From CAWJEL01 sp964647255 (GTDB taxonomy: Bacteria > Chloroflexota > Anaerolineae > CG2-30-64-16), in the NCBI GenBank assembly GCA_964647255.1, contig CAZYGI010000010.1, positions 19,535 to 83,534 of the forward strand: a DNA stretch of 64,000 bases, written 5' to 3'. This document shows positions 35,758 through 44,397 of this stretch, in pieces; the stretch's first letter is position 1, and every line of letters begins with the position of its first letter. The position numbers and the translations under genes are program-made. The notes beneath the pieces were generated by a model. It was not told the DNA's origin. It ran no database searches and saw only the letters and a list, made by a program, of their open reading frames with translations.

Positions 35758-38475
35758 CTACAGCAGGTCAACCGGGTCAATATCCAGCCGGCACCCCGGG
35801 GAAAGCGCGATGCCGCGCAGGAGATCTGCCGGGGCCGGGCTGCGTACGACCAGTTGCCAGCGATACTCCCCGCGCTGCTGGCTGAAAAAGCAAGGCGCCG
35901 GGCCGATCAGATCGGTGTCGGCCAGGGCGCGGCGTGCTATCTCCGCGCGCAACTGCCCGGTCATCCGGTCCGCTTCGGCCTGGACGGCGGTGCGCTGGCT
36001 GCTGTAGAAGACCAGGCGCGCCAGGCGGCGCACCGGAGGGTAGCCTTGCTGCCGCCGGAAGATCATCTCCTGGCGGTAGAACCCTTCGTAATCGTGGTTG
36101 CTCGCCGCGACGATGGCGTAGTGATCGGGCTGGTAGGTCTGCACGACCACCTCACCGCCCAGCTCGCTGCGGCCGGCCCGGCCCGCGACCTGGGTCAACA
36201 GTTGAAAGGTGCGCTCAGCCGCGCGGAAATCAGGCAGAAACAGGCCCGTGTCGGCTGCGACCACGCCGACCAGCGTCACGAGCGGCAGGTCGAGGCCCTT
36301 GGCAATCATCTGCGTGCCGATCAACACGTCCGCCTCGTGTGCGACAAACTTGCTCAGGATTGCGTCGTGGCTGCCCTTGGCGCCGGTCACATCCCGATCC
36401 CAGCGCAGCGTGCGGGCGTCGGGGAATTCGGCGCGGACCGCCTCCTCCACACGCTCGGTGCCGGCGCCGAAGAAACGGATGCGCCGCCCGCCGCAGTCCG
36501 GGCAGGTCGCGGGCGACGGATAGCGCCGGTTGCAATGATGGCACACCAGCGCTTCACCTTCAGCATGGAAGGTCAGGGGGGATGCGCAGCGCGGGCACGC
36601 CTCTACGTGCCCGCAGTCGCGGCACATCACGAAGGTGGATGTGCCGCGCCGGTTCAGGTAGAGGATCGCCTGCTGGCGGGCATTTAGCACATGGCGCAGG
36701 CCGGCAGCCAGCGGCCGGCTGAACATGCTCCGATTCCCGACGCGCAATTCCTGGCGCATGTCCACGACGCGCACCGGCGGGAGTTCTCGCAGCTCCTCTG
36801 CCAGTAACTGCGGGCTGCGGCCGGCCGCATGCGGGTCCTGGTGGCCCAGGACGCGCCGCGGGAGCGACAGCAGCGTGATTTCCCCGCGGCGGGCCGCAAA
36901 ATAGGTCTCCAGCGCCGGGGTCGCGCTGCCCAGAATGACCGGCGCCGCCGTAATGCGACCGAGCTCGGCGGCGACCGTGCGCGCATGATAACGCGGGGTG
37001 CGCTCCTGCTTGTACGACGGCTCGTGTTCCTCGTCCAGCACGATCAATCCCAGGTTCGAATAGGGCAGGAACAGCGCGGAACGGGAGCCCACCACCACCT
37101 GCGCGGCCGGATGGTTTGTCCGCACCCGCCGCCATACGTCGAACCGCTCGCCGTCGCTTAACTCGCTGTGCCACACCGTGACCTGCCCCGGGAAGCGCGC
37201 GGCGAACCGGCGCACCGTCTGCGGCGTGAGCGCGATCTCCGGCACCAGGACGACCGCCTGTTGTCCCTGGCGCAATGCCTCCGCGATGCTGCGCAAATAA
37301 ATCTCGGTCTTGCCCGACCCCGTCACGCCGTGAAGGAGGAAGATCGAGGAGCGCCCGAAGCCGGAAAGCTGAATCGCCTCCCAGGCGCGCTCCTGATCCG
37401 CCGTCAGGGTGGGCTGCTGATCCAGGGTGAATTCGAGGCCGGCGAGCGGATCGCGCCACACCATTTCTTCGGCGATGGTGACCAGACCGGCGGCCTCCAA
37501 ATCGCGCAGCGTGTCCAGCGTCGCGTCGGTCTCAGCGTACACCCAGCCGATCCACGCCGTGCCGCCCTGGCGTTGGAGCGCGGCCAACACCGCACGATGC
37601 TTTCCAGAGCTGCGGATCTCCACCAGCGCATCGGTCAACGCTTCTCCGGACAGGAGCAGGCGAACGAGCGCCGGCGACTTGGGCGCGGCGCGTTCGATGG
37701 CAACCCACCCGCGCTCCGCCAGCCCCTTCACCGGCGCAGGCGTGCAGCCAACGGATTTACATAAATCATCCAACAACACAGCCGTTTCGCTGCTTCCCTG
37801 CTTCGCCAGCCACGCCAGCGCATCCGCCTGTTTCGATGCGCGGCCGAGCGTCGGCAGGGCGCGGGCCACCGCCTCGGCATCGGCGAGCAGGCGGACCTGG
37901 CGGTCGGTCTTCGGGCGGGGCGGCGGCGCAGCAAAGGCAGTCTCGCGGGTGACTAGCCCCCCCTCAAGCAGCGGCTCCAGGTCGCGACGCTGGGTTGCCC
38001 CGCGCACGCCGGCAGAAATCTCGGCCCAGTCGCCCGCCTGTTCGGCGATCCGGGCCAGCAGCGCCGACTGCGCGGGGGGCAAATCCGGCGGCGCCGGCCT
38101 GGTGGTGCGCGCAAATACGGTGCGCCCGCGCTGCGACAGCCCGGCGGGAAGCATCAGCAGGAGCGATTCGATCAGGGGGGCCAGGTAGTATTCGCTGATC
38201 CAGCCGGCAAGTGCAAGCTGGGCAGGGGTGAGGACCGGTTGCGCCCAAACGAGGGCGTGAATCTCGCGCGTGTCAAAGGCCGGCGCGGCGTCGGTCAGCC
38301 TCAGAACCACCGCTTGCAGGCGCCGGCCCCGGAATGGCGCCCAGACCAGATGTCCGGGCGCAACGCGGCCGGACAGACGATCGGGGACGGCGTAGGTGAA
38401 GGTTTCGGCCTCGGCAGCAGAGGCTGCCCCGCGCCGGCCCAGGGGCGCATTGACACAAACTTCGGCGTAGAGCAT
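35758..38475 (-). CDS. priA: Primosomal protein N' (PriA helicase)
   Basis: A 905-residue replication-restart helicase. The N-terminal DNA-binding domain ends near residue 110. Walker A is LHGVTGSGKTEIY, the DEAH-like box is LDEEHEPSYKQ, and helicase motifs VVVGSRSALFLPY and GTQMIAKGLDLP are present. The zinc region is CRDCGHVEACPRCASPLTFH, then CHHC and CPDCGG (four Cys pairs). Its length is typical. The start ATG lies one base downstream of the amrB stop, so it belongs to the amrB-priA unit. Confidence 0.96.
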   Translation of the reverse strand: MLYAEVCVNAPLGRRGAASAAEAETFTYAVPDRLSGRVAPGHLVWAPFRGRRLQAVVLRLTDAAPAFDTREIHALVWAQPVLTPAQLALAGWISEYYLAPLIESLLLMLPAGLSQRGRTVFARTTRPAPPDLPPAQSALLARIAEQAGDWAEISAGVRGATQRRDLEPLLEGGLVTRETAFAAPPPRPKTDRQVRLLADAEAVARALPTLGRASKQADALAWLAKQGSSETAVLLDDLCKSVGCTPAPVKGLAERGWVAIERAAPKSPALVRLLLSGEALTDALVEIRSSGKHRAVLAALQRQGGTAWIGWVYAETDATLDTLRDLEAAGLVTIAEEMVWRDPLAGLEFTLDQQPTLTADQERAWEAIQLSGFGRSSIFLLHGVTGSGKTEIYLRSIAEALRQGQQAVVLVPEIALTPQTVRRFAARFPGQVTVWHSELSDGERFDVWRRVRTNHPAAQVVVGSRSALFLPYSNLGLIVLDEEHEPSYKQERTPRYHARTVAAELGRITAAPVILGSATPALETYFAARRGEITLLSLPRRVLGHQDPHAAGRSPQLLAEELRELPPVRVVDMRQELRVGNRSMFSRPLAAGLRHVLNARQQAILYLNRRGTSTFVMCRDCGHVEACPRCASPLTFHAEGEALVCHHCNRRYPSPATCPDCGGRRIRFFGAGTERVEEAVRAEFPDARTLRWDRDVTGAKGSHDAILSKFVAHEADVLIGTQMIAKGLDLPLVTLVGVVAADTGLFLPDFRAAERTFQLLTQVAGRAGRSELGGEVVVQTYQPDHYAIVAASNHDYEGFYRQEMIFRRQQGYPPVRRLARLVFYSSQRTAVQAEADRMTGQLRAEIARRALADTDLIGPAPCFFSQQRGEYRWQLVVRSPAPADLLRGIALSPGCRLDIDPVDLL

Positions 38476-38476
38476 G

Positions 38477-39340
38477 TCAGAGATACGCTGCCGCGGCCAG
38501 ATAGCCGACGGTGTAGGTCCCGGGCCGCTTGTTGCCGGTGACGTCGCCCGAAGTCGTGTAGGACAACACGGTCGCGCCCCGTGCGCCCAGCTTCTGGGCT
38601 GCCCGCAGCACCGCCACCAGGCCGACTGCGCCGCAGGCCTGCACCTCCTCGGCGCGCAACGCGGTCAGCAGGCCGTCCACATCGAACGCGGCGACCCGAT
38701 CTACCAGCTTGTGATCGGTGCGCACCACCGTGGCGTAATCGTCGAAGTGGGTCAGGTCCGTGCTGGCGACCAGCAACGTCTTGCCGTCGGCGCACAGTTC
38801 GGCCAGCGCGCCGGCCAACTGCTCGATGTGGGCGCCCGTCGCCCGCTCGGCGATATACTCGCCGGCGATGATCGGCGCCAGCTCAAAATCGCCCAACGCC
38901 ACCTGGAGGAAAGGCAGCTCGATTTCCAGCGAGTGCTCCCGGTCGCCGCGGACGGTCGTCAACGGGACCCGCCGGCCGAGCTCGGCGAGAAATGTGCGAT
39001 CCACCGGCACTTCGCCCAACGGCGTGACATAAGCATCTTCCGCCGACGTCATCCAGGCGCTCAGCTCACTGCCATAGATCGGCCGGTGCAGCGGCCCGAT
39101 GAGGACGACGCGGCCATAATCGGCGCCGCGCACCTGCGCAAATGCATGGGCGGCCGTCGCTCCAGAGTAGACATAACCAGCATGAGGACTTATCAGTGCC
39201 AGGACCCTGCCCGGTACGGCGTCGGGGCTTGCTTGCGCGAGGTACTGCTCGACCATCTGGCGCAAATCTGGGGCGGCGCCGGGATACCAGGCGCCCGCGA
39301 TCGCGGACTTCCGAACCGCCGTGCGGCCGATAGGAGACAT
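38477..39340 (-). CDS. amrB: AmmeMemoRadiSam system protein B (MEMO1 family)
   Basis: A 287-residue MEMO-like protein, related to extradiol dioxygenase folds. ISPHAGYVYSGATAAHAF carries the conserved His, LIGPLHRPIYGS and GDREHSLEIELPFLQ carry others, and STDLTHFDDY is the third motif. The ATG at 39340 has AGGAGG six bases upstream; a longer frame from 39478 runs into the rhomboid gene and is unlikely. Partners AmrA and the radical-SAM AmrS are not in this window. The reaction is uncharacterised. Confidence 0.92.
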   Translation of the reverse strand: MSPIGRTAVRKSAIAGAWYPGAAPDLRQMVEQYLAQASPDAVPGRVLALISPHAGYVYSGATAAHAFAQVRGADYGRVVLIGPLHRPIYGSELSAWMTSAEDAYVTPLGEVPVDRTFLAELGRRVPLTTVRGDREHSLEIELPFLQVALGDFELAPIIAGEYIAERATGAHIEQLAGALAELCADGKTLLVASTDLTHFDDYATVVRTDHKLVDRVAAFDVDGLLTALRAEEVQACGAVGLVAVLRAAQKLGARGATVLSYTTSGDVTGNKRPGTYTVGYLAAAAYL

Positions 39341-39359
39341 CACCCACCTCCTGCCGTGG

Positions 39360-40487
39360 CTATTTCGGCAACTGCGACAATACCTGCAGCGCGTACTGGG
39401 CGCGCTCGCCGGTGCTTTCCTGCGCCAGGAAGCGTTCCAGCATGGCGCGCGCTTCTGCAGTGCGGTCCGCCTGGGCATAAACCAGGCCCAAGGCGTATTG
39501 GGTATCCACCTGCTCCGGCGCCAGTTGCAGCGCCACTTCCAACGAAGCCGCCGCCGCGTTCAGCTCCCCGCGCCGCGCCAACACGATTCCTAATCCATAG
39601 TGGTTGGCCGGATCGGTGCGATCGCTCTCCACCGCCTGCTGCATCAACGCCTGGGCGCGCGACAGCTCATTTGCATCCATCGCGCTCTGAGCTTGCTCAC
39701 GGAGCAGCGTGGCGCTCGCCGTCCAGTGCCGGGCGCCCAGCCATGTCCCGGCCAGGAGCAAGATAATCGCCGCGGCGATCCCGATCCAGCGAAGCTGCTT
39801 TGGCGAGACGTCAATAAGCATCCCCACCGGCTCCGGCTGCCCGGCAAAGTGCGCCCAGGCGAACTGGTACCGCGGGCTCAACGCCAGGCCCAGAAGGAAG
39901 CCGCTGAGCAGCCCGCCCAGGTGCGCGATGTTGTTGACGCCCTGCACGGTGAAGCCAAAGACCAGGTTGATGCCGATCATCACGAGCAAATTGATCAGCC
40001 GCTCCCGGCCGAACTTGCCGAACAGCGGCCGGTTACGCACGAAGAAAGCCGCCTCAGCGCCGATGAGGCCGAAGATCGCGCCCGACGCGCCCGCCGAAAG
40101 CACATCCGGTCCGAGCAGGTAGTAGGCAACGTTGCCCGCCAGCCCGGTGATCAAGAACAACGCCGTGAACCGCGCCGGCCCGTAGAACGCCTCGACGTCG
40201 CGGCCGATGCTGAAGAGCGCCCAGCCGTTGAACGCGACATGCATCAGCCCGATGTGCAAAAACATGGCCGCAAGCAGTCGCCAGTAAGCCCCGGCGGCCA
40301 CCAGTGAATTGACCTGTGCACCGAAGGTGCGCAGGGTGCTCGTGGAGGTGGATCCGCCGAAGACCGTCTCCGCCAGGAAAACGACGCCGATCACGCCAAG
40401 CAAGATGTTGACGACGACCGGCTTTGCCAGTGGCAGCCGGATGACGGGCGAGGTGGGCGGCGTCGCCGCGGTATCTTCGACGGTCAC
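39360..40487 (-). CDS. Rhomboid intramembrane serine protease with C-terminal TPR region
   Basis: A 375-residue membrane protein. The rhomboid core has FLHIGLMHVAFNGWAL (HxxxN-type motif), the nucleophile in GASGAIFGLIGA, and the catalytic His in NNIAHLGGLLSGFLLG. After a seventh membrane segment (about residue 245), two or three TPR-like helices follow (AQSAMDANELSRAQALMQQA, HYGLGIVLARRGELNAA, QYALGLVYAQADRTAEA). The GTG at 40487 gives a GTGA overlap with the gmk stop; the longer frame starting at GTG 40517 has poor ribosome-site spacing. It cleaves membrane proteins; the TPR part probably recruits partners. Confidence 0.9.
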   Translation of the reverse strand: MTVEDTAATPPTSPVIRLPLAKPVVVNILLGVIGVVFLAETVFGGSTSTSTLRTFGAQVNSLVAAGAYWRLLAAMFLHIGLMHVAFNGWALFSIGRDVEAFYGPARFTALFLITGLAGNVAYYLLGPDVLSAGASGAIFGLIGAEAAFFVRNRPLFGKFGRERLINLLVMIGINLVFGFTVQGVNNIAHLGGLLSGFLLGLALSPRYQFAWAHFAGQPEPVGMLIDVSPKQLRWIGIAAAIILLLAGTWLGARHWTASATLLREQAQSAMDANELSRAQALMQQAVESDRTDPANHYGLGIVLARRGELNAAAASLEVALQLAPEQVDTQYALGLVYAQADRTAEARAMLERFLAQESTGERAQYALQVLSQLPK

Positions 40488-41149
40488 AGCAGCACCGGCT
40501 GCCAGTCCACCCGGCACCTTTCAGCTTGAATAATGGCGATCACTTGATCCACCGTTTGCTCCAGGTTGCATTCGGAGTTGATGATGCGATACTTGAACTC
40601 GCAGGCGCGCCCCAGCTCCGCCCGGGCGGTCGCGATCCGGCGCTCAAGCTGAGCGTCGTCCTCCGTGTGACGCCGGCGCAGCCGTTCGATCAGCGCATCT
40701 TCGGACTCGGCAGTGAGATAAATGGTCACTGCTTGCGGCGCCAACTGGCGCACGGTCGCCGCGCCCTGGACGTCTACGCGCATGATCACGTCAGAGCCGC
40801 TGCCGAGCGCCGCACGCACTTCTGCCTTGGGAATGCCCTTATACTGGCCGTAAACCAACGCATGCTCGATCAATTCGCCGGCCGCGATCATCTCAGCAAA
40901 CTGGCCCTCGGACAGGAAGTGGTAATCCACGCCGTCCACTTCCCCGCGCCGCTGCGGCCGCGTGGTGGCAGTGACCACGAAGTGGCAGGGGAAGCCCCGA
41001 TCCCGCAAGGCCTGAATCGTCGCATCCTTGCCCACACCGGAGGGCCCGGAAATCACCACCAGCACGGGCCGGGGCCGGTGCAAATCTTGATACCACGCCT
41101 GGGCGAACTCAGCTTGCGTCTCCGCAGGCGGCTGATCTGAATGGCACAT
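40484..41149 (-). CDS. gmk: Guanylate kinase
   Basis: A 221-residue enzyme (GMP plus ATP to GDP). The P-loop is ISGPSGVGKDATI, with Asp in the position often occupied by Ser, as in organelle and some bacterial relatives. TTRPQRRGEVDGVDYHFLS is the GMP-binding region, YGQYKGIP and MRVDVQGAATVR follow, and RRRHTEDDAQLERRIA is the lid. An N-terminal extension of about 25 residues precedes the fold. It is coupled to the rhomboid gene by a four-base overlap. Confidence 0.95.
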   Translation of the reverse strand: MCHSDQPPAETQAEFAQAWYQDLHRPRPVLVVISGPSGVGKDATIQALRDRGFPCHFVVTATTRPQRRGEVDGVDYHFLSEGQFAEMIAAGELIEHALVYGQYKGIPKAEVRAALGSGSDVIMRVDVQGAATVRQLAPQAVTIYLTAESEDALIERLRRRHTEDDAQLERRIATARAELGRACEFKYRIINSECNLEQTVDQVIAIIQAERCRVDWQPVLL

Positions 41150-41168
41150 ACGATTCCCTTGAAACTGT

Positions 41169-41197
41169 TTGGTCGCGAACGGCGCATGCGGTATAAT
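41169..41197 (+). promoter_or_regulatory. Promoter for the fmdB-type gene
   Basis: TTGGTC (41169-41174), 17 bp, then a consensus TATAAT (41192-41197). Confidence 0.65.
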
Positions 41198-41233
41198 CGC
41201 CGTCCGAAGACTTCAGCACCGCAGAGGTAAAGG

Positions 41234-41638
41234 ATGCCCATCTACGAGTACATCTGCCACGACTGCCATCGCAGGGTGAGCCTGCTGTGGCGCTCTTTTT
41301 CCGACGCTCAGCAGCGGGAAGCGCGCTGTCCGCGCTGCAGCGGACAGAACCTCACGCGGCTCATGTCCCGCGTCGCCGTGCTGCGCTCGGAAGACAGCCG
41401 CATAGATGACCTGGCCGATCCCGGCGCGCTCGGCGATCTGGATGAAAACGACCCGAAGGCGCTGGGACGCTTCATGCGCAAGATGGCGACCGAAACCGGC
41501 GAGGATCTCGGCCCCGATTTTGAAGAAGTCGTCGGCCGCCTGGAAGCGGGCGAAGACCCCGACGCCATCGAAAAATCCATGCCCGAGCTTGCCGGCGACA
41601 GCGGCGGCATGGGCGGAGATGATTTCGGAGTCATGTAG
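41234..41638 (+). CDS. FmdB-family zinc-ribbon protein
   Basis: A 134-residue protein. The N-terminal MPIYEYICHDCHRRVSLLWR, followed by CPRCSGQNLTRL, is the FmdB regulatory-protein zinc ribbon (two CxxC pairs). The acidic C-terminal part (DPKALGRFMRKMATETGEDL, then EEVVGRLEAGEDPDAIE) is typical of the longer FmdB subgroup. AGAGGTAAAGG precedes the ATG. The role in gene regulation or protein assembly is not established. Confidence 0.9.
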   Translation: MPIYEYICHDCHRRVSLLWRSFSDAQQREARCPRCSGQNLTRLMSRVAVLRSEDSRIDDLADPGALGDLDENDPKALGRFMRKMATETGEDLGPDFEEVVGRLEAGEDPDAIEKSMPELAGDSGGMGGDDFGVM

Positions 41639-41671
41639 CTGGGAGCACGATGGACCAGAGGCCCCAGCCAT

Positions 41672-41708
41672 GGACGGAGATCTGTCGTCCATCGTCCATC
41701 GGCAGTTG
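41672..41708. repeat. Short-word repeat (gatggac / cgtccatcg)
   Basis: Words catggacggagatctgtcg and tccatcgtccatcggc lie between two convergent genes. They belong to the same class as other intergenic short-word tracts. Confidence 0.4.
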
Positions 41709-41716
41709 GCATCCGC

Positions 41717-42043
41717 TCACGCCTGCACGAACTGCTCGATATTCATCACAAACGCTACTGCGCCGCCCACGCTGACTTCAATCGGCTCGGACATCTCCAG
41801 CCCTGGCCCTTCGAGTGTGGGCAGCGGCGACACCCACTGCGAGCGCCTCCGGCACACCTGGCGAACGACCTCGAGGGCCTGCGGCACCTTTTGGTCTTCG
41901 GTTCCCACAAAAAGGGTGGTGTTGCCCTCCCGCAGAAACCCGCCCGTGGTGCCGATCACCGTCGCCCGGAACCCTGCCCGGGTCAGCCGGTCCAACACCT
42001 CACGAGAATCATCGCTGCTAACGATCGCCATGATGAGTTTCAT
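41717..42043 (-). CDS. Cyclic-di-AMP receptor (DarA/PstA family, PII-like)
   Basis: A 108-residue PII-like protein. MKLIMAIVSSDDSREVLDRL, RAGFRATVIGTTGGFLREGN (T/G-rich loop binding the nucleotide) and the C-terminal SVGGAVAFVMNIEQF match the DarA/PstA c-di-AMP receptor. ATG 42043 has GGAGG eight bases upstream, so the longer frame to 42079 is not used. It sits just downstream of tmk, the same order as in many Firmicutes. It implies c-di-AMP signalling, although no synthase is in this window. Confidence 0.92.
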   Translation of the reverse strand: MKLIMAIVSSDDSREVLDRLTRAGFRATVIGTTGGFLREGNTTLFVGTEDQKVPQALEVVRQVCRRRSQWVSPLPTLEGPGLEMSEPIEVSVGGAVAFVMNIEQFVQA

Positions 42044-42099
42044 TGCGAAATCCTCCCCGTGTTGCGCATCCCTGTGCATCTTGCCTTGAGCTCACTCAG

Positions 42100-42732
42100 C
42101 TATTTCAGCAGATCGCCAACCCGCGCGCGAATTGCCGCCTGAATCTTCTCGACCGGTTGCATCGCATCAACCACTAACCATCGCTGCGGCTCAGCGGTCG
42201 CGAGCGCCAGAAAGCCGGCGCGCACGCGCTCCTGAAAATCGAGGTGTTCGCGCTCCATCCGATTCCACTCGGCGAGATCGCCGCCGCGCTTCCGCCGTAA
42301 GCCCTCGGTGACCGGCAGATCAAGACAGAGGGTCAGGTCCGGAACGAGGCCGCCGGTGGCAAAGGCTGTAATTTGCCGCAGCGTTTCCAGCGCGAGCTGC
42401 CGGCCGTACCCCTGGTACGCCAGGGTCGAATCGGCGAACCGGTCGCATAACACCACACCGCCGCGGGCCAGATGGGGCCGAATCACCTCGCGCACGATTT
42501 GTGCGCGAGAGGCCGAGAATAGCAAGATCTCCGCCTCTGCGCACATCTCCGTGTGGTCTGGGTGCAGCAGCAGAGCGCGGATCGCCTCACCGATGCGCGT
42601 GCCGCCCGGCTCGCGGGTCAACAGTACGTCACGGCCCATGTCGCGCAACCAGGCCTCCAGCCGGCGAATCTGGGTTGTCTTGCCGCTGCCTTCTGGCCCT
42701 TCAAAGGTGATGAACCGACCCTCGCGCGTCAT
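42100..42732 (-). CDS. tmk: Thymidylate kinase
   Basis: A 210-residue enzyme (dTMP plus ATP to dTDP). The P-loop is FEGPEGSGKTTQIRRL, REPGGTRIGEAIR carries the DRE/REPG motif, DRFADSTLAYQGYGRQL is the DR[YF]xxS motif, and the lid RRKRGGDLAEWNRME follows. ATG 42732 was chosen over TTG 42750, which overlaps the stop of the R3H gene; GGGGG lies upstream of the ATG. It is in the same unit as the R3H ATPase and the c-di-AMP receptor. Confidence 0.95.
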   Translation of the reverse strand: MTREGRFITFEGPEGSGKTTQIRRLEAWLRDMGRDVLLTREPGGTRIGEAIRALLLHPDHTEMCAEAEILLFSASRAQIVREVIRPHLARGGVVLCDRFADSTLAYQGYGRQLALETLRQITAFATGGLVPDLTLCLDLPVTEGLRRKRGGDLAEWNRMEREHLDFQERVRAGFLALATAEPQRWLVVDAMQPVEKIQAAIRARVGDLLK

Positions 42733-42746
42733 CGGCCCCCAGCCTT

Positions 42747-44345
42747 TCAACCTGCGGGAAAGATCCGCACCCGGCGGCGCGGCTCGTTGCCGTAGGAATG
42801 CGACACCAGGTTGGCTGAGCGGGCCATCTCATGCTGCATCCGCCGCACCTCGGCCGTGGCCGGCCGCAAATCCTCCGAGGCCGAGCCGGACAGTACGCGG
42901 CGGATCGCCTCCTGCGTTTCGGTCATGGCCTGCGCCATCGGATCTTCCGGGATCACCGGAATCCCGTAGATGTCGCCCAAGCAGGTTTCCACCTGGTTCA
43001 CGGTGTTGGACCGCAGCACATACACCGGGATGCGGCGACGTTCGGCGTCGGCAATGGGTTGGGGGTGTTTACGGTAGTAATTCTTCAGCGTGATGACCGT
43101 GTTCGCCTGCTCTAAGGCATCCACAAGCTGGACATTGACGCCTAGATTCTGCGCGGCCTGGGTCAGCCGGCCGCGGCTCACGCCGTAGGGATAGACCCGT
43201 AGCGTGTTCGTGGGCCGGGCGACGACGACAGGTTCATGACCACGGTCAATTTCCGCCTCGCCGCCCTGGCCGCGCCCGTTACCGTGTTTCTCGAACGGCA
43301 GCCGACCCATGGGCGTTGCGGCCACGCGCGCTTCGGGCAGGGGGGGCGGCGGCGTCTCGATGCGCACCTGCCCGCCCTCGTCGCGGAACCGGATCTCCGG
43401 CGCCAGCGGCCGGCCGCGCAAGATCGCGTCCACCGCAGCCGCGACGTTGCGCTGGACCGCCATCCGCTGTCGGTCCTGGATTTCGATCAGCACGTCAAAG
43501 GTCGGCGGCGCGCGACGTTCCAGCACCGATTTCTGCGTGCCGCGGCGCCGGGCTTCTTCGTCGCTCAGAGTCACGCTCTCGATCCCGCCGACCAGGTCAG
43601 ACAGGGTCGGGTTGATCAGGAGGTTCTCCAGGGAGTTGCCGTGCGCCGTACCCACCAGTTGAACGCCGCGCTCCGCGATGGTGCGCGCCGCAGCGGCCTC
43701 CTGCTCGCGGCCGATCTCGTCAATGACGATCACCTCAGGCATGTGGTTTTCCACCGCCTCGATCATTACCTCATGCTGAAGCATCGGCTCGGCAACTTGC
43801 ATGCGCCGCGCCCGGCCGATCGCCGGATGCGGAATGTCGCCGTCGCCGCCGATCTCGTTGGAGGTATCCACCACCACCACGCGCGCCTTCTCGCTGAGGA
43901 TGCGCGCGGCCTCGCGCAGTAGCGTCGTCTTGCCCACGCCGGGCCGGCCGAGCAGCAGGATGCTCTGCCCGGACTTCACGATGTCCTCGATGATGTCAAT
44001 CACCCCGTAGACGGCGCGGCCGACGCGGCAAGTCAGCCCGATGATCCGTCCCTGGCGGTTTCGGATGCACGAGATGCGATGCAGCGTGCGCTCGATGCCC
44101 GCCCGGTTGTCGCCGGTGAACTGGCCGATACGCGAGATGACATAATTCAGATCATCTTCGGTGATCTCGGTGGCGCGCAACTCGAGCTCGCCGTCCACGA
44201 AGCGCGCCTCGGGCCGCCGGCCCAGGTCCATGACGATTTCAAGCAAGTTTTCGCCCTGATTCGCGCGCCGCAACGCCTCCTCGATGGAAGATGGCAGCAC
44301 ACTCAACAGGGCATCCAGGTCATCTGTGATCTTACGTTGTTGCAT
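42747..44345 (-). CDS. R3H-domain AAA ATPase (Ycf45/SpoIIIAA-like)
   Basis: A 532-residue P-loop ATPase. Residues of about 60-125 lead into Walker A LLLGRPGVGKTTLLREAARI, followed by VVVDTSNEIGGDGDIPHPAI (as in SpoIIIAA-like ATPases), Walker B EVIVIDEIGREQEAAAARTI and a TAHGNSLENLLINPTLSDLV segment. The C-terminal half has RVYPYGVSRGRLTQAAQNLG and ends with an R3H-type segment (EMARSANLVSHSYGNEPRRR), which binds single-stranded nucleic acid. Homologues occur in cyanobacteria, plastids and Chloroflexota; the cellular role is not defined. Confidence 0.9.
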   Translation of the reverse strand: MQQRKITDDLDALLSVLPSSIEEALRRANQGENLLEIVMDLGRRPEARFVDGELELRATEITEDDLNYVISRIGQFTGDNRAGIERTLHRISCIRNRQGRIIGLTCRVGRAVYGVIDIIEDIVKSGQSILLLGRPGVGKTTLLREAARILSEKARVVVVDTSNEIGGDGDIPHPAIGRARRMQVAEPMLQHEVMIEAVENHMPEVIVIDEIGREQEAAAARTIAERGVQLVGTAHGNSLENLLINPTLSDLVGGIESVTLSDEEARRRGTQKSVLERRAPPTFDVLIEIQDRQRMAVQRNVAAAVDAILRGRPLAPEIRFRDEGGQVRIETPPPPLPEARVAATPMGRLPFEKHGNGRGQGGEAEIDRGHEPVVVARPTNTLRVYPYGVSRGRLTQAAQNLGVNVQLVDALEQANTVITLKNYYRKHPQPIADAERRRIPVYVLRSNTVNQVETCLGDIYGIPVIPEDPMAQAMTETQEAIRRVLSGSASEDLRPATAEVRRMQHEMARSANLVSHSYGNEPRRRVRIFPAG

Positions 44346-44397
44346 ACGTTACTTGCGAAGCACTCCGGCCTGGCGCGCAACTGCCAGGCGAACATCC

